From positions 13,186-77,185 of the forward strand of contig UQOY01000010.1 in NCBI GenBank assembly GCA_900542825.1: a stretch of DNA of 64,000 bases, in the 5' to 3' direction. A model generated the notes under the pieces. The model was not told where the DNA came from, did no database searches, and saw nothing but the letters and a program-made list of their open reading frames with translations. The translations under genes and the position numbers were made by a program. This document shows, piece by piece, positions 26,748-37,825 of this stretch (within the stretch, counting starts at the first letter, position 1; the number at the start of each line of letters is the position of its first letter). The stretch is from an uncultured Collinsella sp. (GTDB taxonomy: Bacteria > Actinomycetota > Coriobacteriia > Coriobacteriales > Coriobacteriaceae).

Positions 26748-26787
26748 CCCCGGAGGGACGCCTTTTTGCTCGGTATGATGCGAGCCG

Positions 26788-29700
26788 TTAGCGACGACGC
26801 TTGCGGTCGATCACACGGGCCGCCGCCAGTGCGGTGACACCGGAGCCACCGGCAAGTGCGGCTGCAAGAATCGATGCATCACCAGTACCCGGCAGGCCCG
26901 AACCCTTCGAAGGCTTACCAGGCTTCTTGTTGTGGTCGGAACCACCCTGCTGGCTGCCACCAGTCGTACCGGGCTTCTCGGGCTGCCCGGGCTTATCGGT
27001 GCCCGAGCCGCCAAAGTTGGCCATTGCGACATTCAATGACTCGAGTGCGGCGGAGACCTCATCGGCAGAGCCGCGCTCAAGCAGCCCCTTAGCGGCGGCG
27101 ATGGCATCGGCAAGCTGGGCCTTCTGCTCATCGGTGCCGTTGGAGGTATCCATGTTTTCGGCCTTGACGATAGCGTCCTTAAGGGCGCTCACGTTGACCA
27201 GCGCCTTCAGAGCATCGGCGATCTTGGCGCGCGCGGCGGCAACATCGTCGACGGAACCGTTCTTGAGAACTTCCTCGGCATCGGCGACAGCAGCGTTGAG
27301 CTGAGCCATCGAATCATCGGTGTAGTCCTCAGCACGAGCATTCTTGGCAGAAGCGATATCGGCCTTGAGCGCCTTGACGTTGACCAGAGCGGCCTTGGCA
27401 TCGTTGATTGCCTGGGCCAGGTCAGCGTCGTTGGCGGAATCGTGCGGAGCCTTGGCCGCGTCGATGGCGGCAGCAAACGGCGCCCAGCTTGCCTCGGTGT
27501 AGTCGGCCTTGTCGAGCTTCTCGGCCTCGGCGATGACCTTGTTCAGATCGACGGCCTCACGCAGGGCAAGACCGGTCTTGGCGTCGTTGAGCTTCGCGGC
27601 CGCAGCAGCAACCTGCTCGGCAGTACCGTTCTTAAGGGCAGCGGCGGAGTCGTCGAAAGCCGCCTTGTAGGCGTTATAAGACTCATCGGTATACAGCTTG
27701 CCGTTGGTCTTCTTAAACTCGGCACGGGCGGCGATAAGCTCGCTGGCATCGACCAGCTTGCCCTCGGCGTCCTCGAGCGCAGCCTGTGCTGCCTTGAGCT
27801 GCTTCGGGGTCACCTTGGCATCGGCGATCAGGCCCTCAAGCGCGCTCATGGCATCGCGATAGGCGGCAGCGCTATCGGTCGTGTACTTGTCGGCGGCGGC
27901 GTCGGCCTCGCCGTACACCAGCTTGGCGTCGGCAAGAGCGACCTCGGCACGCTGCTGAGCGCTCTGGTCAAAGACCAGCGCGTCCTTCTTTGCCTTGAGC
28001 GCGGCAAGCAAAGCCTCGCCCTCGGACTTAGCAAGCTCATCGGGGTTGGCGAACGCCTGCTCGGCCTCGACATAGGCATCTGCATATGCCTGGTAGCTCG
28101 CAACGGTGTACTGGCCATCGTCGTTAGAAATCTTCTCGGGAAGAGCCTCGCCTGTATACTTCTCGACGCCGGCGGCGTTGGCGGACCTCAGAGCGGCGGT
28201 CACGGAATCGACCGTCGTCTGCGTAGCCTTGGTGTTGGCGAGCGTCTCCTTTGCGGTGGCGAGAGCCTTGTTGAAGGCGTCGGCAGTCGACTTGGTCCAA
28301 CCGCTCACGTCCTTACCGTCAAGTTCATCGACAGCAGCCTGCAGCGCCGTGGTATCGGCGGGGTTGGCATCGTCGATCAGGAAGAACTCGGCGATCTCGG
28401 GGGCCGTGCCGTCCCACGTGACCTTGATGTCCTTAACGGCAGAGAAGGTCGAACCGGCAGCGCGGGTGAGCGTGCCAAAGCAGAACTCGCTTACGGGCTG
28501 GCTCAACGTGCCCAGGTCGATGTCCTCCGTCTTGCTATAGGCGGCATCGGTATAAACCGTAGCAGTCACCTTTGCGTTGGAGGGCGTACCGGCAGAGACG
28601 ACGCGCACGCCCGAGAACACCTTGCCACCCTCGGCAATGGGCTCGGAGACGTGATACACCAGGGTGCCGTTGTTGTCCTGCGGACGCCAGGCGGTCTTGG
28701 TATCGCCATCGGCAAGGTTAGCCGGCGTCTTGCCCTCGACCTCGGTGCTCGAGGAATCGAAGTCGGCATCGCCATAGGTGCTTACATACTCGCCGCCGTT
28801 GATACGGATCTCACCGATCTCGATCCAGCGCTGTGTGTAGGTCGCGGTAAAGCGAATGCGCATGTAGCGACCGGTCACATTGAGCTTCTCGGTACCGTTG
28901 GGATCGTTCTCGTTGGTAGCGGTAACATCGGTCTTGGGGTTGGCCGTGCACATGTTGCCCGGATTCTTGGTGTCGTGCGTGAGCCAAGCTGCGTTCTTAG
29001 CGGTATCGCTGTTAAACGTATTCTCGATTGTAGCGGCATCGCTGTTGATCTTGAGAACCTCGGTCCACTGATCATCAGCAGCATCCGGGCTGTCGGCGAC
29101 CTCGATAACACCCTTGCGGATGAAGTCGTAGGTCGTCTCGGGCACGTAGTATGCGATGGAGTTGATCTTGCGCTCCTGGCCAAGATCGAACACAATCGTG
29201 CTGCCCTCGGTGGCACCCTGCGTGTTCTTGAAGGTGGTGGAAAGGTCGCCGTCGAAGATCTTCGAAGCGTCAAAGTTGCCCAGGTCGCCCTTTACATAAG
29301 AGGGAGCCTTGACCGTCTTGTAGCTCGCGGAGAAATTGACAAACGCCACATCGCAGGCAGCGGATGCCTTGACGCCCACAAAACGGGCCTGGACAGGCTT
29401 CTTGGCACTGGCATAGTCGATCCACTCGAGTGCGTTCTGGGAGTACACAACCTTGGCACCTGCGGGAAGCGTCATGCCGTCGGTGTTGATGGTGACGTCG
29501 TTGCGCACGGCGCCCAGATCAACTGCCAGATAGTTATTGGAACCAAAAGAAACGGTGCCATCGGAGAGCCTGACGTTACCATCCTCGCCCGTGGCCTTGA
29601 GGCTCACGCCAGAGATATCGGAGCGGATGGTGCCCGTGCTGGCTTCCTTGCCCTTAGAGGTAGCGATCTCGTAGACCTGCCACCACTTGGCGGTGTCCTC

Positions 29701-32700
29701 AGTCGCACGCACGCGAATGCCGCGAATCTGCACGTTCTCGAAATCAAACTCTTGCTCACGGCTCGACGTTATATCGCCGCACGGGACCCAGTTGGCACCA
29801 TCGACGGTGTACTCGAGCGCACCGGCAGAAAGGTTGTCGTTACCCTGGATATAGCGCACGTGGCCCACGGTCTTGGGAGCGGAGTAGGTGACGGTGATGG
29901 TGTCGCCGCTCTTGATGTTTCCGCCGCCGGAGTTGTGCTTGACCCAAGCATACGAGCCCTCGTCACCGTCGACAACACGGGAAAGCGCGTAGGACTGGTA
30001 CACATCCAGGCCCGTGCTCGTAACCGTAGCGGTCGGCTCGGGCTCGGTGGAAGCACCCTTGGTAGCAGAAAGCTCAAAGACCTTCCACCAAGACTTAGTG
30101 GCGACGGTGTTCCTGACACGGATAGCCTTGGCCTTGACGGCGCTGGGCAGTGTGATGGTCTGGGTGGCCGTGCCGTCGATATCGCCGGCCTTGATCCACG
30201 TGCCCGCCTCGTTTTGGTACTCGAGCACGCCGGCGTTGATACCATCACCAGAAGTGGGCTCGTTGCCGTTGCGTGCCGCCTGCACGAAGGTGAACGTATC
30301 GACCTCGGAGGTCTTGGTAAACGTAAGGGTCACCGTGGCGTTAGGCTGCGTGGTATCGCGGATATCGTACTCGGGGTCGCCGGCATTAGCCTTCTTGTAC
30401 TGCAGGTGCGCATAGGTCGAGACGTTGCCGTCGTTGATGTTGGAGAGCGACTGTGCGGCCAAAACCTGGCCATCGATGGTCACCGCGCCTGCGACGGGCT
30501 GACCCTCGGGAGTCTGCTCTTCTTTGTTGACCTGGATCTCGTAGATGGTCGGCCAAGCATCGCGGCTGTTATCCTGCGTGGCGATGAGGCGAACACCATA
30601 GACGCCCTTGACGTCCAGGCCGGTAACGGTGACGGTCGTGCCAGTCAGATCGCCCTGCCCCTCAACGTCATTCCAGTTCTTGCCATCATAGGTCTGGAGC
30701 TTGGCATGCTGCATATAGTCAGCGCCATTGCCCTGGATAAAGGTCACGTTGGTCAGATCGAACGGCTTGTTCTTGATCATGCCAAAGTACGTACCCGCCG
30801 TGAGCTTGTTGGGGGTCTTGTAGATAACGCCCGTGTTGGCTTTACCGTCAAAGACGTTCTCGACCTTGCCCTCGGGAGTGTCGGTACGGCTAGTCACAAA
30901 CTGCGTGGTATCGGCATTGGGGTCGGCAGCAAGCGTAGCGCGCTGACCCAGGTAGTTGTTGAGGGCATTAAGCATCGGCATGATGTAGGCCTTGCCCACC
31001 GATGCATACTCGGTATGGTCCACATAGTGGAAGCCGTGCTTGTGAGAGGCAGCGAGCGCCTCGGAACCCTCGGAATACTTAGAAAGCATCTGAGAGCTGT
31101 CGCCCGAGAGGTCGGCCTTGAGTGCCTGAAGCTCGGCAATGGCGGCACGCGTCACGTCATCCCAAGCATCGATCCAATACACGATCTGGTCGAGCATGGC
31201 CTTGTTGCCGGCATTGGAACGATAGGTCTTGGAGGACTTCTGCAGACCACGGAAAAGCTCAATCATCTGGTCGCAATCCTCGGCGGTTACGATACCAGAG
31301 GTAACCTTGCTCTGGAAAGCCTGGAGCTCGGTCTTGATATTGGCGGACTCACGGCTCTCGAAGACCACGCCACCACCGGTATAGCGCTTCATGTGGCGGC
31401 TTAGCTCGCGCAGCGCGTTGGAGCCCTTCGTGGCGATGGGAGAATTGTGGTCGACGTAGGAGAACGAATCTTCCCAAGCCTGATCGGCGTGCTCCTGGCT
31501 CTTCCACAGATTCCAAGAGAAATCGGCGTTCATGAAGATAGCGGCCTTGGAAGGCTCGGACTGCTGCATGGGGTTGAGCACGACGCCCTGAACCTTGCCG
31601 GGCTGGACATCGGTGCCCAGGGCGTTCTCATAGCCGCCCATGGACAGGGTGTCCTTGCTGTTGTCGGTGCACGGCCAGTTGATCCACATAAAGGGAGCAA
31701 CGCCAGAATTGTTGGTGAAGGACGACGTGAAGTTATTGTCGACCTTGCCCCACACGCGGCCACCGGTGTTGATGACCTGGACGCTCTTGGGGAGGTTGGC
31801 ATACCAAGACTCGCCCCAGCCCATATAGTTCACAGGGCAGAAGATAAGCGTGTCTTTGAGGCCAGGGTACTTAAGCGATCCGTCGGCGTTCTTCTCGGTC
31901 TGCTTCTCGTGCAGCCAATCGGTCATGTCATTGCAAAGCCTGGTGTACAGAGCGCTGCCCTGGTTGCCGGCGTCATCTGCCAGGATGGAAATCTGCCTAA
32001 CGCCATGGTCCATGACCTGGGTGAATTTTTCCTTGAGAACAGCCACGGACTCGTCGTAGTTAGAGTTCGTAATGGGGTTGTGCATAAACGGATGAAGCGC
32101 GAACACAAAGCGGCACTTGGAGGTGTTGCCGGCCTCTGCAAGCGGTTCGATCTTCTCGGTCAGCTCTTCCTCGGTGTAGAGCTCACGCCACTTGGCATTG
32201 TGCTTGGGGTCATCCTTGGGGGCGTAGACATATGCGTTGAGCTTGTAGTAGCCACCCCACTGCATCAGGTTCACGCGATCCTCGGTGCTCCAAGGATTAC
32301 CATAGTAGCCCTCGATAAAGCCGCGCGTCACCACGTCCGCATAGTCGGACATGGTAAAGGTGCGCAGCTTGGCATCGGAAGTCTGCTGCAGAATCTGATA
32401 AAGCGTGGTCAGTCCATAGTAGGCGGCATCGGTGGTCTTGCCCAAAACGATAACGCGGTCGGGCTCGTTGCCGTCAGACGGAAGCGAAGCCAAGGCATAG
32501 GAATCGTTGTGGTCGAACAGGCCGTCCGTATAGGACAGCTTGCCATCTTGCACCAGCTGGTCAACATAGGTGTCAACCGCGCCGCCGGAGCCCTTGACGC
32601 CCACAAGAACCGTCGTCACGGTGCTCTTGGAAGGAATGGCGTCAACGCTCTTTGCTTTGATGCCCTTCAGCGCCAAAGCTTCATCAAGGCGGTTGATGGT

Positions 32701-32910
32701 ATCGGCATCGATGCCGGACTCTGTAAGCACGCTTGCCTTGTTGCGCAGCGTCTGCGCACCGTTGCCGTACACCATGCTGTGCGGCGTGGGGTACAGCTTA
32801 TATTCGGCCGCCGTATCATCGGCATAGGCCGAAAACGGAGCCAGGCCGCCCAAGCAGGCAAGCATAACCGCTATGACAGCGAGCAGCTTGGCTATCATCC
32901 GTTTCTTCAT
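26788..32910 (-). CDS. Cell-wall-anchored GH84 beta-N-acetylglucosaminidase (NagH-like)
   Basis: 2040 residues, secreted and sortase-anchored. Signal peptide about 1-30; GH20b-like N-terminal domain about 35-185; GH84 catalytic barrel from RGFIEGYYGNPW (about 195) to about 470, with the catalytic aspartate pair D312-D313 in LADDAG; helical domain; at least four discoidin-like (F5/8 type C, CBM32-type) modules from about 670 to 1500; several FIVAR-type helical repeats (about 1520-1960); Gly/Pro/Lys linker; sorting signal LPGTG near 2005, hydrophobic span and RKRRR tail. GH84 enzymes release terminal beta-GlcNAc from glycans or hyaluronan-type substrates. It lies 28 nt after the GH20 gene and is the last in the GH2-GH20-GH84 unit. 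Start follows AGAAAGGG. Confidence 0.92.
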   Translation of the reverse strand: MKKRMIAKLLAVIAVMLACLGGLAPFSAYADDTAAEYKLYPTPHSMVYGNGAQTLRNKASVLTESGIDADTINRLDEALALKGIKAKSVDAIPSKSTVTTVLVGVKGSGGAVDTYVDQLVQDGKLSYTDGLFDHNDSYALASLPSDGNEPDRVIVLGKTTDAAYYGLTTLYQILQQTSDAKLRTFTMSDYADVVTRGFIEGYYGNPWSTEDRVNLMQWGGYYKLNAYVYAPKDDPKHNAKWRELYTEEELTEKIEPLAEAGNTSKCRFVFALHPFMHNPITNSNYDESVAVLKEKFTQVMDHGVRQISILADDAGNQGSALYTRLCNDMTDWLHEKQTEKNADGSLKYPGLKDTLIFCPVNYMGWGESWYANLPKSVQVINTGGRVWGKVDNNFTSSFTNNSGVAPFMWINWPCTDNSKDTLSMGGYENALGTDVQPGKVQGVVLNPMQQSEPSKAAIFMNADFSWNLWKSQEHADQAWEDSFSYVDHNSPIATKGSNALRELSRHMKRYTGGGVVFESRESANIKTELQAFQSKVTSGIVTAEDCDQMIELFRGLQKSSKTYRSNAGNKAMLDQIVYWIDAWDDVTRAAIAELQALKADLSGDSSQMLSKYSEGSEALAASHKHGFHYVDHTEYASVGKAYIMPMLNALNNYLGQRATLAADPNADTTQFVTSRTDTPEGKVENVFDGKANTGVIYKTPNKLTAGTYFGMIKNKPFDLTNVTFIQGNGADYMQHAKLQTYDGKNWNDVEGQGDLTGTTVTVTGLDVKGVYGVRLIATQDNSRDAWPTIYEIQVNKEEQTPEGQPVAGAVTIDGQVLAAQSLSNINDGNVSTYAHLQYKKANAGDPEYDIRDTTQPNATVTLTFTKTSEVDTFTFVQAARNGNEPTSGDGINAGVLEYQNEAGTWIKAGDIDGTATQTITLPSAVKAKAIRVRNTVATKSWWKVFELSATKGASTEPEPTATVTSTGLDVYQSYALSRVVDGDEGSYAWVKHNSGGGNIKSGDTITVTYSAPKTVGHVRYIQGNDNLSAGALEYTVDGANWVPCGDITSSREQEFDFENVQIRGIRVRATEDTAKWWQVYEIATSKGKEASTGTIRSDISGVSLKATGEDGNVRLSDGTVSFGSNNYLAVDLGAVRNDVTINTDGMTLPAGAKVVYSQNALEWIDYASAKKPVQARFVGVKASAACDVAFVNFSASYKTVKAPSYVKGDLGNFDASKIFDGDLSTTFKNTQGATEGSTIVFDLGQERKINSIAYYVPETTYDFIRKGVIEVADSPDAADDQWTEVLKINSDAATIENTFNSDTAKNAAWLTHDTKNPGNMCTANPKTDVTATNENDPNGTEKLNVTGRYMRIRFTATYTQRWIEIGEIRINGGEYVSTYGDADFDSSSTEVEGKTPANLADGDTKTAWRPQDNNGTLVYHVSEPIAEGGKVFSGVRVVSAGTPSNAKVTATVYTDAAYSKTEDIDLGTLSQPVSEFCFGTLTRAAGSTFSAVKDIKVTWDGTAPEIAEFFLIDDANPADTTALQAAVDELDGKDVSGWTKSTADAFNKALATAKETLANTKATQTTVDSVTAALRSANAAGVEKYTGEALPEKISNDDGQYTVASYQAYADAYVEAEQAFANPDELAKSEGEALLAALKAKKDALVFDQSAQQRAEVALADAKLVYGEADAAADKYTTDSAAAYRDAMSALEGLIADAKVTPKQLKAAQAALEDAEGKLVDASELIAARAEFKKTNGKLYTDESYNAYKAAFDDSAAALKNGTAEQVAAAAAKLNDAKTGLALREAVDLNKVIAEAEKLDKADYTEASWAPFAAAIDAAKAPHDSANDADLAQAINDAKAALVNVKALKADIASAKNARAEDYTDDSMAQLNAAVADAEEVLKNGSVDDVAAARAKIADALKALVNVSALKDAIVKAENMDTSNGTDEQKAQLADAIAAAKGLLERGSADEVSAALESLNVAMANFGGSGTDKPGQPEKPGTTGGSQQGGSDHNKKPGKPSKGSGLPGTGDASILAAALAGGSGVTALAAARVIDRKRRR

Positions 32911-32938
32911 CTCTTAAACCCTTTCTTGAGGCAGGTCT

Positions 32939-35900
32939 TCATCCGACTTCGTGCCATTGACGCCGGTTCTTGACATACGGCACGACACCGGCACCGACAA
33001 CAAGCAGACCCACGACACCCGCGACCGCGATGTACATTGCCTGATCATCACCGGTCTTAACCAGGGTGCCAGGCTTCTTATCGCCCTTGTTACCCGTAGT
33101 CGAATCGCCCTTGTTAGACCCAGCGGTACCGGAGCCGCCATTGCCGCCATCAGAGGTGCCCGGCTTGTCGGGATTCGGCTTATCCGGATTGGGCTTATCC
33201 GGATTCGGCTTGTCGGGGTCGGGAGTAACGGGATCCGGGGTGCCAGGGCGCAGGCCCAGCATCGCGGAACGGAGTTTGCCCTTGGCTCCGTTCACAGCCT
33301 CAAACGAGGGGTTCTCGTCTGCGGCAACATCCTTGGCATCCTTAAGGGCGACCTGGAGCTTCTTCCAAGTCTCCGTAGTGTACGAATCCTTGTCGAGGCC
33401 CTCGGCCTGCTCGATCAGAGCGGCAAGACCATCGAGGTCAACCGTCTCGTCGATGACGCGAACGCGGATTTCACCAGCGGTTGCAAACTTGTTCCTATTT
33501 GCGGCGCTATCGCCATCGGTCTCGTCGAAGTAGAGCTTGACGTCGGTTGCACCGGCAACAGGCTCGTCGAAGGTAATGTTCTTGGCGCCCACACTGGACT
33601 CGAGCGTACCCTCGGCAACCTTCGTATAGGTGCTACCACCGTCGGTGCTTACCTCGACATGGTACTTGGTCAAACGACCATTGGAGCTACCGGTACGCGG
33701 CACGTACACCATACCGCTCACCTTGGCGGGAGCAGCAAGCTTAACGTTGAACCAGTGAGGCATGTCATTGTCGGCGGGAGCGCTCCATTGGCTGTGCCAG
33801 AAGCTGGACTCGTCGCCGTCGACGGCAGCCGCAGCAGGACCGTTGGGAGCGGTCTCGCCGGTCTTCTCCTCGGAGCAGGCTGTAGCGGTCACGCTCTGAG
33901 CGAAGTTGTTGTCTGCAGACTTAAGCTCGAGGCCCTCAATTGCCTCGATGAGCGTCTTCGTGTAGGCATCAACCGTATCCTGCATGCTCACCGGCAGATC
34001 GCGCTGGATGCTATCGCGCGCAGACGTGAGTGCCGCAACGGACTCGTCGGTATAGACAGACAGATCGGAAGGAATTGCGGCGAGCAAAGCGTCGAGCTTG
34101 CTGTAATCGGCAGGCTTGTACTTGGCGTTGGCAACGCGGTCGTTGATCTGCTGCGCGAGATTGGCGATCTCGGCGGCATCGGGGTTGACTTGGTTGATAA
34201 GGTCGCGAGCCTGCTCGACGAGCATCTCGAGCTCGGCGTCGTCGGCGCCGGCAGCCAGCACGGAGCGTGCCTTGAGCTCGGCGTTGTCGAGCGCCATGGT
34301 GGTCGCAAACGTAGTGCTGCGCGTCAAGCGAACGTCGTCGACGTAGCCCGTAAAGGCAGCAGTCTCGCTACCGATACGCTGGACAGGAAGCATGCACGTA
34401 GCCTTGAGCTTGGTGCCGCCGTCCTGACCGATGGTCTCCTTGAGCTCGCCATTCACATAGAGCGAAACCTTGCCCATGCCCTCGTTCTTAAACTCAAGCT
34501 CGACCCACTCGTTCATGGGCAGCGTGTAGTTAAACGAGTAGTCACGGTTTTCACGGGTAATACCGACCTTGCCGGTCTTTGCCTGAACGGCCTTGATGGA
34601 GCCATAGGGGCTCTCGAACAGGATCTGATCCTTGTCGCTCGTGGCGTCGGTACGCTTGACCTTCACGCGCAGATCGTTACCAAGACCAGCGGTCTCAAGA
34701 TCGGAATCCAGCGCGACATAGCTCTTGCCGCCCTTGAGCTCGAGCGCCTTCTTAAAGTCGACGTCGACGACCTCGGCGTTCTTGGCAGACTTCAGGTTGA
34801 GATTGTTGCCGTTGCCCGAAGCGTCCTTGGCATCGTCCATGCCAAGCTGCATGACGGTACCCTCGGCGTTGGCCGTGGTCTTGTAACCAAAGTTGGTGTT
34901 GGGGGAATCGCCGAGCTTCTTGGCCGTAGCCTTGGCGCCGGAAACGTCGGCAGAGCCCTTGCCCCAGGTAGCAGCGGCGTACAGACCCGCGGAGTTGGTG
35001 ATGCGATCGTAGACATCGTACTCGGAGATGCCATTTTCCTTCTTGCCGCACATGTCGTTCCAGACGGCAAAGGCACCACCGATCATCTGCTCGTCGCCAG
35101 CAGGAATCGTAACGTTGTTGTAGTTATTGATCGCAGAGTTATAGATGGTGTTGTCGTTGAGGTAATCGAAGTAATAACCGGCGTTGGGAACGATGTAGTA
35201 CCTGCTGTCGATGCAGTTGATCAGGTCAAAGCCGAGCTTGTACATCTCGTCCATCTTGGCCCAGTCCTTGCTCCAGAGGTTCATCTGGCGGTGCTGACCG
35301 GCAGCACCCTTACCCTGAACGTCAACGGAACCCTTGATCCAGCTGAGGCTGCCCCACACGCGAGCGGTGCGGCCCGAATCCTCCATGTGCTTAAAGAGGT
35401 CGTTGACGAAGTTGCGATACGCGTTGCCGTCGGCCTCGTACTCGTCAGCACCAATATCAACCATGGTCTGGTTGTCGAAGACGGGATTGGAACCGGTAAG
35501 GTACTCATCCCAGATGGAAAGCGCAAAGGCCAGGGACTCATCGTACTTTCCGGCCAGATTAAGGTGGTCGTTGCCGCGATGCGTCATGGACTTAGGCGTA
35601 CGCAGGTCGGGACGCACGTTGGTGAGTGCCAGGGAATGTGCCGGCATGTCGAACTCGGGGACGATGTTGACACCGAGATCACGCGAGTGTTTGATGAACT
35701 CGCGGAAATCGTCCTTGGAGTACCACACGTCGGTGCTCGTCAGATCGGCCTTGTTCTTACCGTTGTTGCCGCCCTTCTTGATGTCGGACTCCAGACGGAA
35801 TCCGTTGTAAGCAGTGTTAACGGTGTCGTCAGAATACTCCTCGACCCAAATGTAGTTGTCGGAAAGGTGGACCTGGAAGTCGTTAAGCTTGAACCAGGAG

Positions 35901-37735
35901 AGCTGCTTGCTCATCTGCTTGAGCCAGTCGAGCGAGAAGGTCTTACGACCCACATCGAGGATCAGGCCACGCACCTTATACAGCGGATAATCGCGGGTGG
36001 TGCCCTGCGGGATAGAACCATTACCGGTCTTAAGGGCCTGCAGGATTGTACGGGTAGACCAGTAGGCACCGGTCTTGGTCTCGGCCTTAACGCTCACGGA
36101 GTCACCAATCTCCATGAGATAGCCCTCGTCCTGAAGACCAAGAGACTTGTCAGTGGTCTTGGACAGGAAGATATCGCCTGCGTTGGCGGCGCCGCCCTTT
36201 ACGACGGCAAGCTCGGAGCCAAACAGGTCCTTGTAATCGGCGGCCAGTTCGTCGGCAGCCGTCTTGAACTCATCGTTGTCGTAAACAACGCGCGTCTGCG
36301 CAGTAGGAGCAAAGGAACCGGAGCGGCCCTTCCACTCACGAAGCTGCGGCAGAACCTCGGGAGCGACGTTGTCGCCCGCCTCGACCTGGAACTTACCAGG
36401 AACGGTAACGGGAATCTCCTTGAACGCATAGGTGTTCTTGTCGCTCTTCTTGGTCACCTTAAAAGAGGCCTTGACCTGCGTATCGACGATCGGTTGATAG
36501 ATGGGGATGGTTCCATCCTCGGCCTGAGCGCCAATGACCTGCTCATAGTCGGTACCGTTATAGGTGACGTCGTACTCGTCGGAGGTCGGCAGGGTGACCT
36601 TGAGCTGCGTATCGCCCTGCTTGGGAGCCTCGATCTTGATGGCATCAGCCAGGCCGTTCATGTCCATCTTGGGCGTGCCGCCATAGACCTCGAGCTCAAA
36701 GATGGAAACGTTGCCCCATGCGACACCGCCATCGGGGTCGTCATAGGTGTTGTGATCGATATACAGACGGACAAAGCGGGCCTGATGCACCTGGTCAAGG
36801 GTAATCAGGTCGGTCTTGCTTGCAGGATGACCGTCGTTGGTGTAAACGGTCTGCCAGTCAGAGCTATCGGCAGCCGGAGCGGTCGCGCCATTGGCAATCT
36901 GAATCTTGTAGCCCTTGGCCTTGCGCAGCTCCCAGAATACACGGACGCACTTGACGTCGCGCTGCTGGCCCAGATCGACATAAATCCAGTGAGGACCGCC
37001 GTCCTGGGAGGCAGTAGCGTCAACCGCACTCGCCCAGCGGGAGCTCGAAGAAGACGTATCGCCATCAACGGCCTTGGCGGCGTTGAGGGTGCCTGCCTCT
37101 TGGCTATCGGCAACAGCGTTCTTGCCGCGAGCAACATTCTGCTGCGGATCCTGGGTAGAGGGAGCAGCGGTCTCATCGCCGTAGAGCTCGAACTCGTTAA
37201 CCGCGATGGTGGGCCACTCGGGAACAGCACCGTTGGGATCAACGCTCGTAAAGCCCGTAACGTACAGGCGGAAGAAGCGTCCCGTCACGGGGGCGTTAAA
37301 CGTAATGGCGTCGGTAAGCGATGCCGGGCGATTGGTAGACGTGTGGACGTCTTTCCAGTCGGCGCTATTGGCGGCGGGGGCAGTATTGCCCGTCGCACAC
37401 TGTAGCTTGTAGCCAGTTGCCTTGTAGGACTCCCACTTGATTGTCGCCCTCTTTACAGTCTTAGAAGACCCGAGGTCGACATAAATCCAATGGGCGCCAC
37501 CGGCGTTATCCTTGGCACTGCCCCAACGCGTGGAGTCGCTGCCGTCGACGGCCAGGGCCGCACGAACCGAATCCGCCTCCTCGCTATCCGCTATGGCGGT
37601 TTTATTGAGGGCGAGATTTGCCTCAGCCGCCACAGCAGGGCGAGCATAGAGCAGCGAAGACGCAAACACGATTGCAAACACGCAGGCAATCGTGGCGGTT
37701 ACACGCCAAAGCAGTTTGGTCTTATGTATCGTCAT
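32939..37735 (-). CDS. Cell-wall-anchored GH20 beta-N-acetylhexosaminidase
   Basis: 1598 residues. Signal peptide about 1-37; two F5/8-type C sugar-binding modules (about 45-340); beta-sandwich; GH20b domain; GH20 catalytic barrel from RGLILDVGRKTFS (about 592) with NIVPEFDMPAHS and the catalytic pair D764-E765 in DIGADEYEA; LamG/concanavalin-like domain (about 990-1135); helical segment; third F5/8-type C module; FIVAR repeat (about 1430-1490); NPDKP repeats; C-terminal LVKTG, a variant LPxTG signal, then a hydrophobic span and basic tail. It removes terminal beta-GlcNAc or GalNAc, or acts as lacto-N-biosidase; the sequence alone does not decide which. GTG at 37741 is an equally plausible start (GGAAGG 4 nt upstream). 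Confidence 0.92.
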   Translation of the reverse strand: MTIHKTKLLWRVTATIACVFAIVFASSLLYARPAVAAEANLALNKTAIADSEEADSVRAALAVDGSDSTRWGSAKDNAGGAHWIYVDLGSSKTVKRATIKWESYKATGYKLQCATGNTAPAANSADWKDVHTSTNRPASLTDAITFNAPVTGRFFRLYVTGFTSVDPNGAVPEWPTIAVNEFELYGDETAAPSTQDPQQNVARGKNAVADSQEAGTLNAAKAVDGDTSSSSSRWASAVDATASQDGGPHWIYVDLGQQRDVKCVRVFWELRKAKGYKIQIANGATAPAADSSDWQTVYTNDGHPASKTDLITLDQVHQARFVRLYIDHNTYDDPDGGVAWGNVSIFELEVYGGTPKMDMNGLADAIKIEAPKQGDTQLKVTLPTSDEYDVTYNGTDYEQVIGAQAEDGTIPIYQPIVDTQVKASFKVTKKSDKNTYAFKEIPVTVPGKFQVEAGDNVAPEVLPQLREWKGRSGSFAPTAQTRVVYDNDEFKTAADELAADYKDLFGSELAVVKGGAANAGDIFLSKTTDKSLGLQDEGYLMEIGDSVSVKAETKTGAYWSTRTILQALKTGNGSIPQGTTRDYPLYKVRGLILDVGRKTFSLDWLKQMSKQLSWFKLNDFQVHLSDNYIWVEEYSDDTVNTAYNGFRLESDIKKGGNNGKNKADLTSTDVWYSKDDFREFIKHSRDLGVNIVPEFDMPAHSLALTNVRPDLRTPKSMTHRGNDHLNLAGKYDESLAFALSIWDEYLTGSNPVFDNQTMVDIGADEYEADGNAYRNFVNDLFKHMEDSGRTARVWGSLSWIKGSVDVQGKGAAGQHRQMNLWSKDWAKMDEMYKLGFDLINCIDSRYYIVPNAGYYFDYLNDNTIYNSAINNYNNVTIPAGDEQMIGGAFAVWNDMCGKKENGISEYDVYDRITNSAGLYAAATWGKGSADVSGAKATAKKLGDSPNTNFGYKTTANAEGTVMQLGMDDAKDASGNGNNLNLKSAKNAEVVDVDFKKALELKGGKSYVALDSDLETAGLGNDLRVKVKRTDATSDKDQILFESPYGSIKAVQAKTGKVGITRENRDYSFNYTLPMNEWVELEFKNEGMGKVSLYVNGELKETIGQDGGTKLKATCMLPVQRIGSETAAFTGYVDDVRLTRSTTFATTMALDNAELKARSVLAAGADDAELEMLVEQARDLINQVNPDAAEIANLAQQINDRVANAKYKPADYSKLDALLAAIPSDLSVYTDESVAALTSARDSIQRDLPVSMQDTVDAYTKTLIEAIEGLELKSADNNFAQSVTATACSEEKTGETAPNGPAAAAVDGDESSFWHSQWSAPADNDMPHWFNVKLAAPAKVSGMVYVPRTGSSNGRLTKYHVEVSTDGGSTYTKVAEGTLESSVGAKNITFDEPVAGATDVKLYFDETDGDSAANRNKFATAGEIRVRVIDETVDLDGLAALIEQAEGLDKDSYTTETWKKLQVALKDAKDVAADENPSFEAVNGAKGKLRSAMLGLRPGTPDPVTPDPDKPNPDKPNPDKPNPDKPGTSDGGNGGSGTAGSNKGDSTTGNKGDKKPGTLVKTGDDQAMYIAVAGVVGLLVVGAGVVPYVKNRRQWHEVG

Positions 37736-37796
37736 ACTCACGTTCCCTTCCTGTCTTTATGTCTTACAAAATAGATGAAGTGCCCTGACGCACGAT

Positions 37797-37825
37797 GACG
37801 CGCCCCTCCTTATAAGGGGCGCGTC
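37797..37825 (-). terminator. Intercistronic hairpin between GH2 and GH20
   Basis: Perfect 11-bp arms GACGCGCCCCT / AGGGGCGCGTC (37797-37807, 37815-37825), extended by an outer GCCCTGA/TCAGGGC pair (37782-37788, 37827-37833). There is no T-run on the minus strand. It may be a partial terminator or an RNA-stabilising hairpin that sets the GH2:GH20 ratio. Confidence 0.55.
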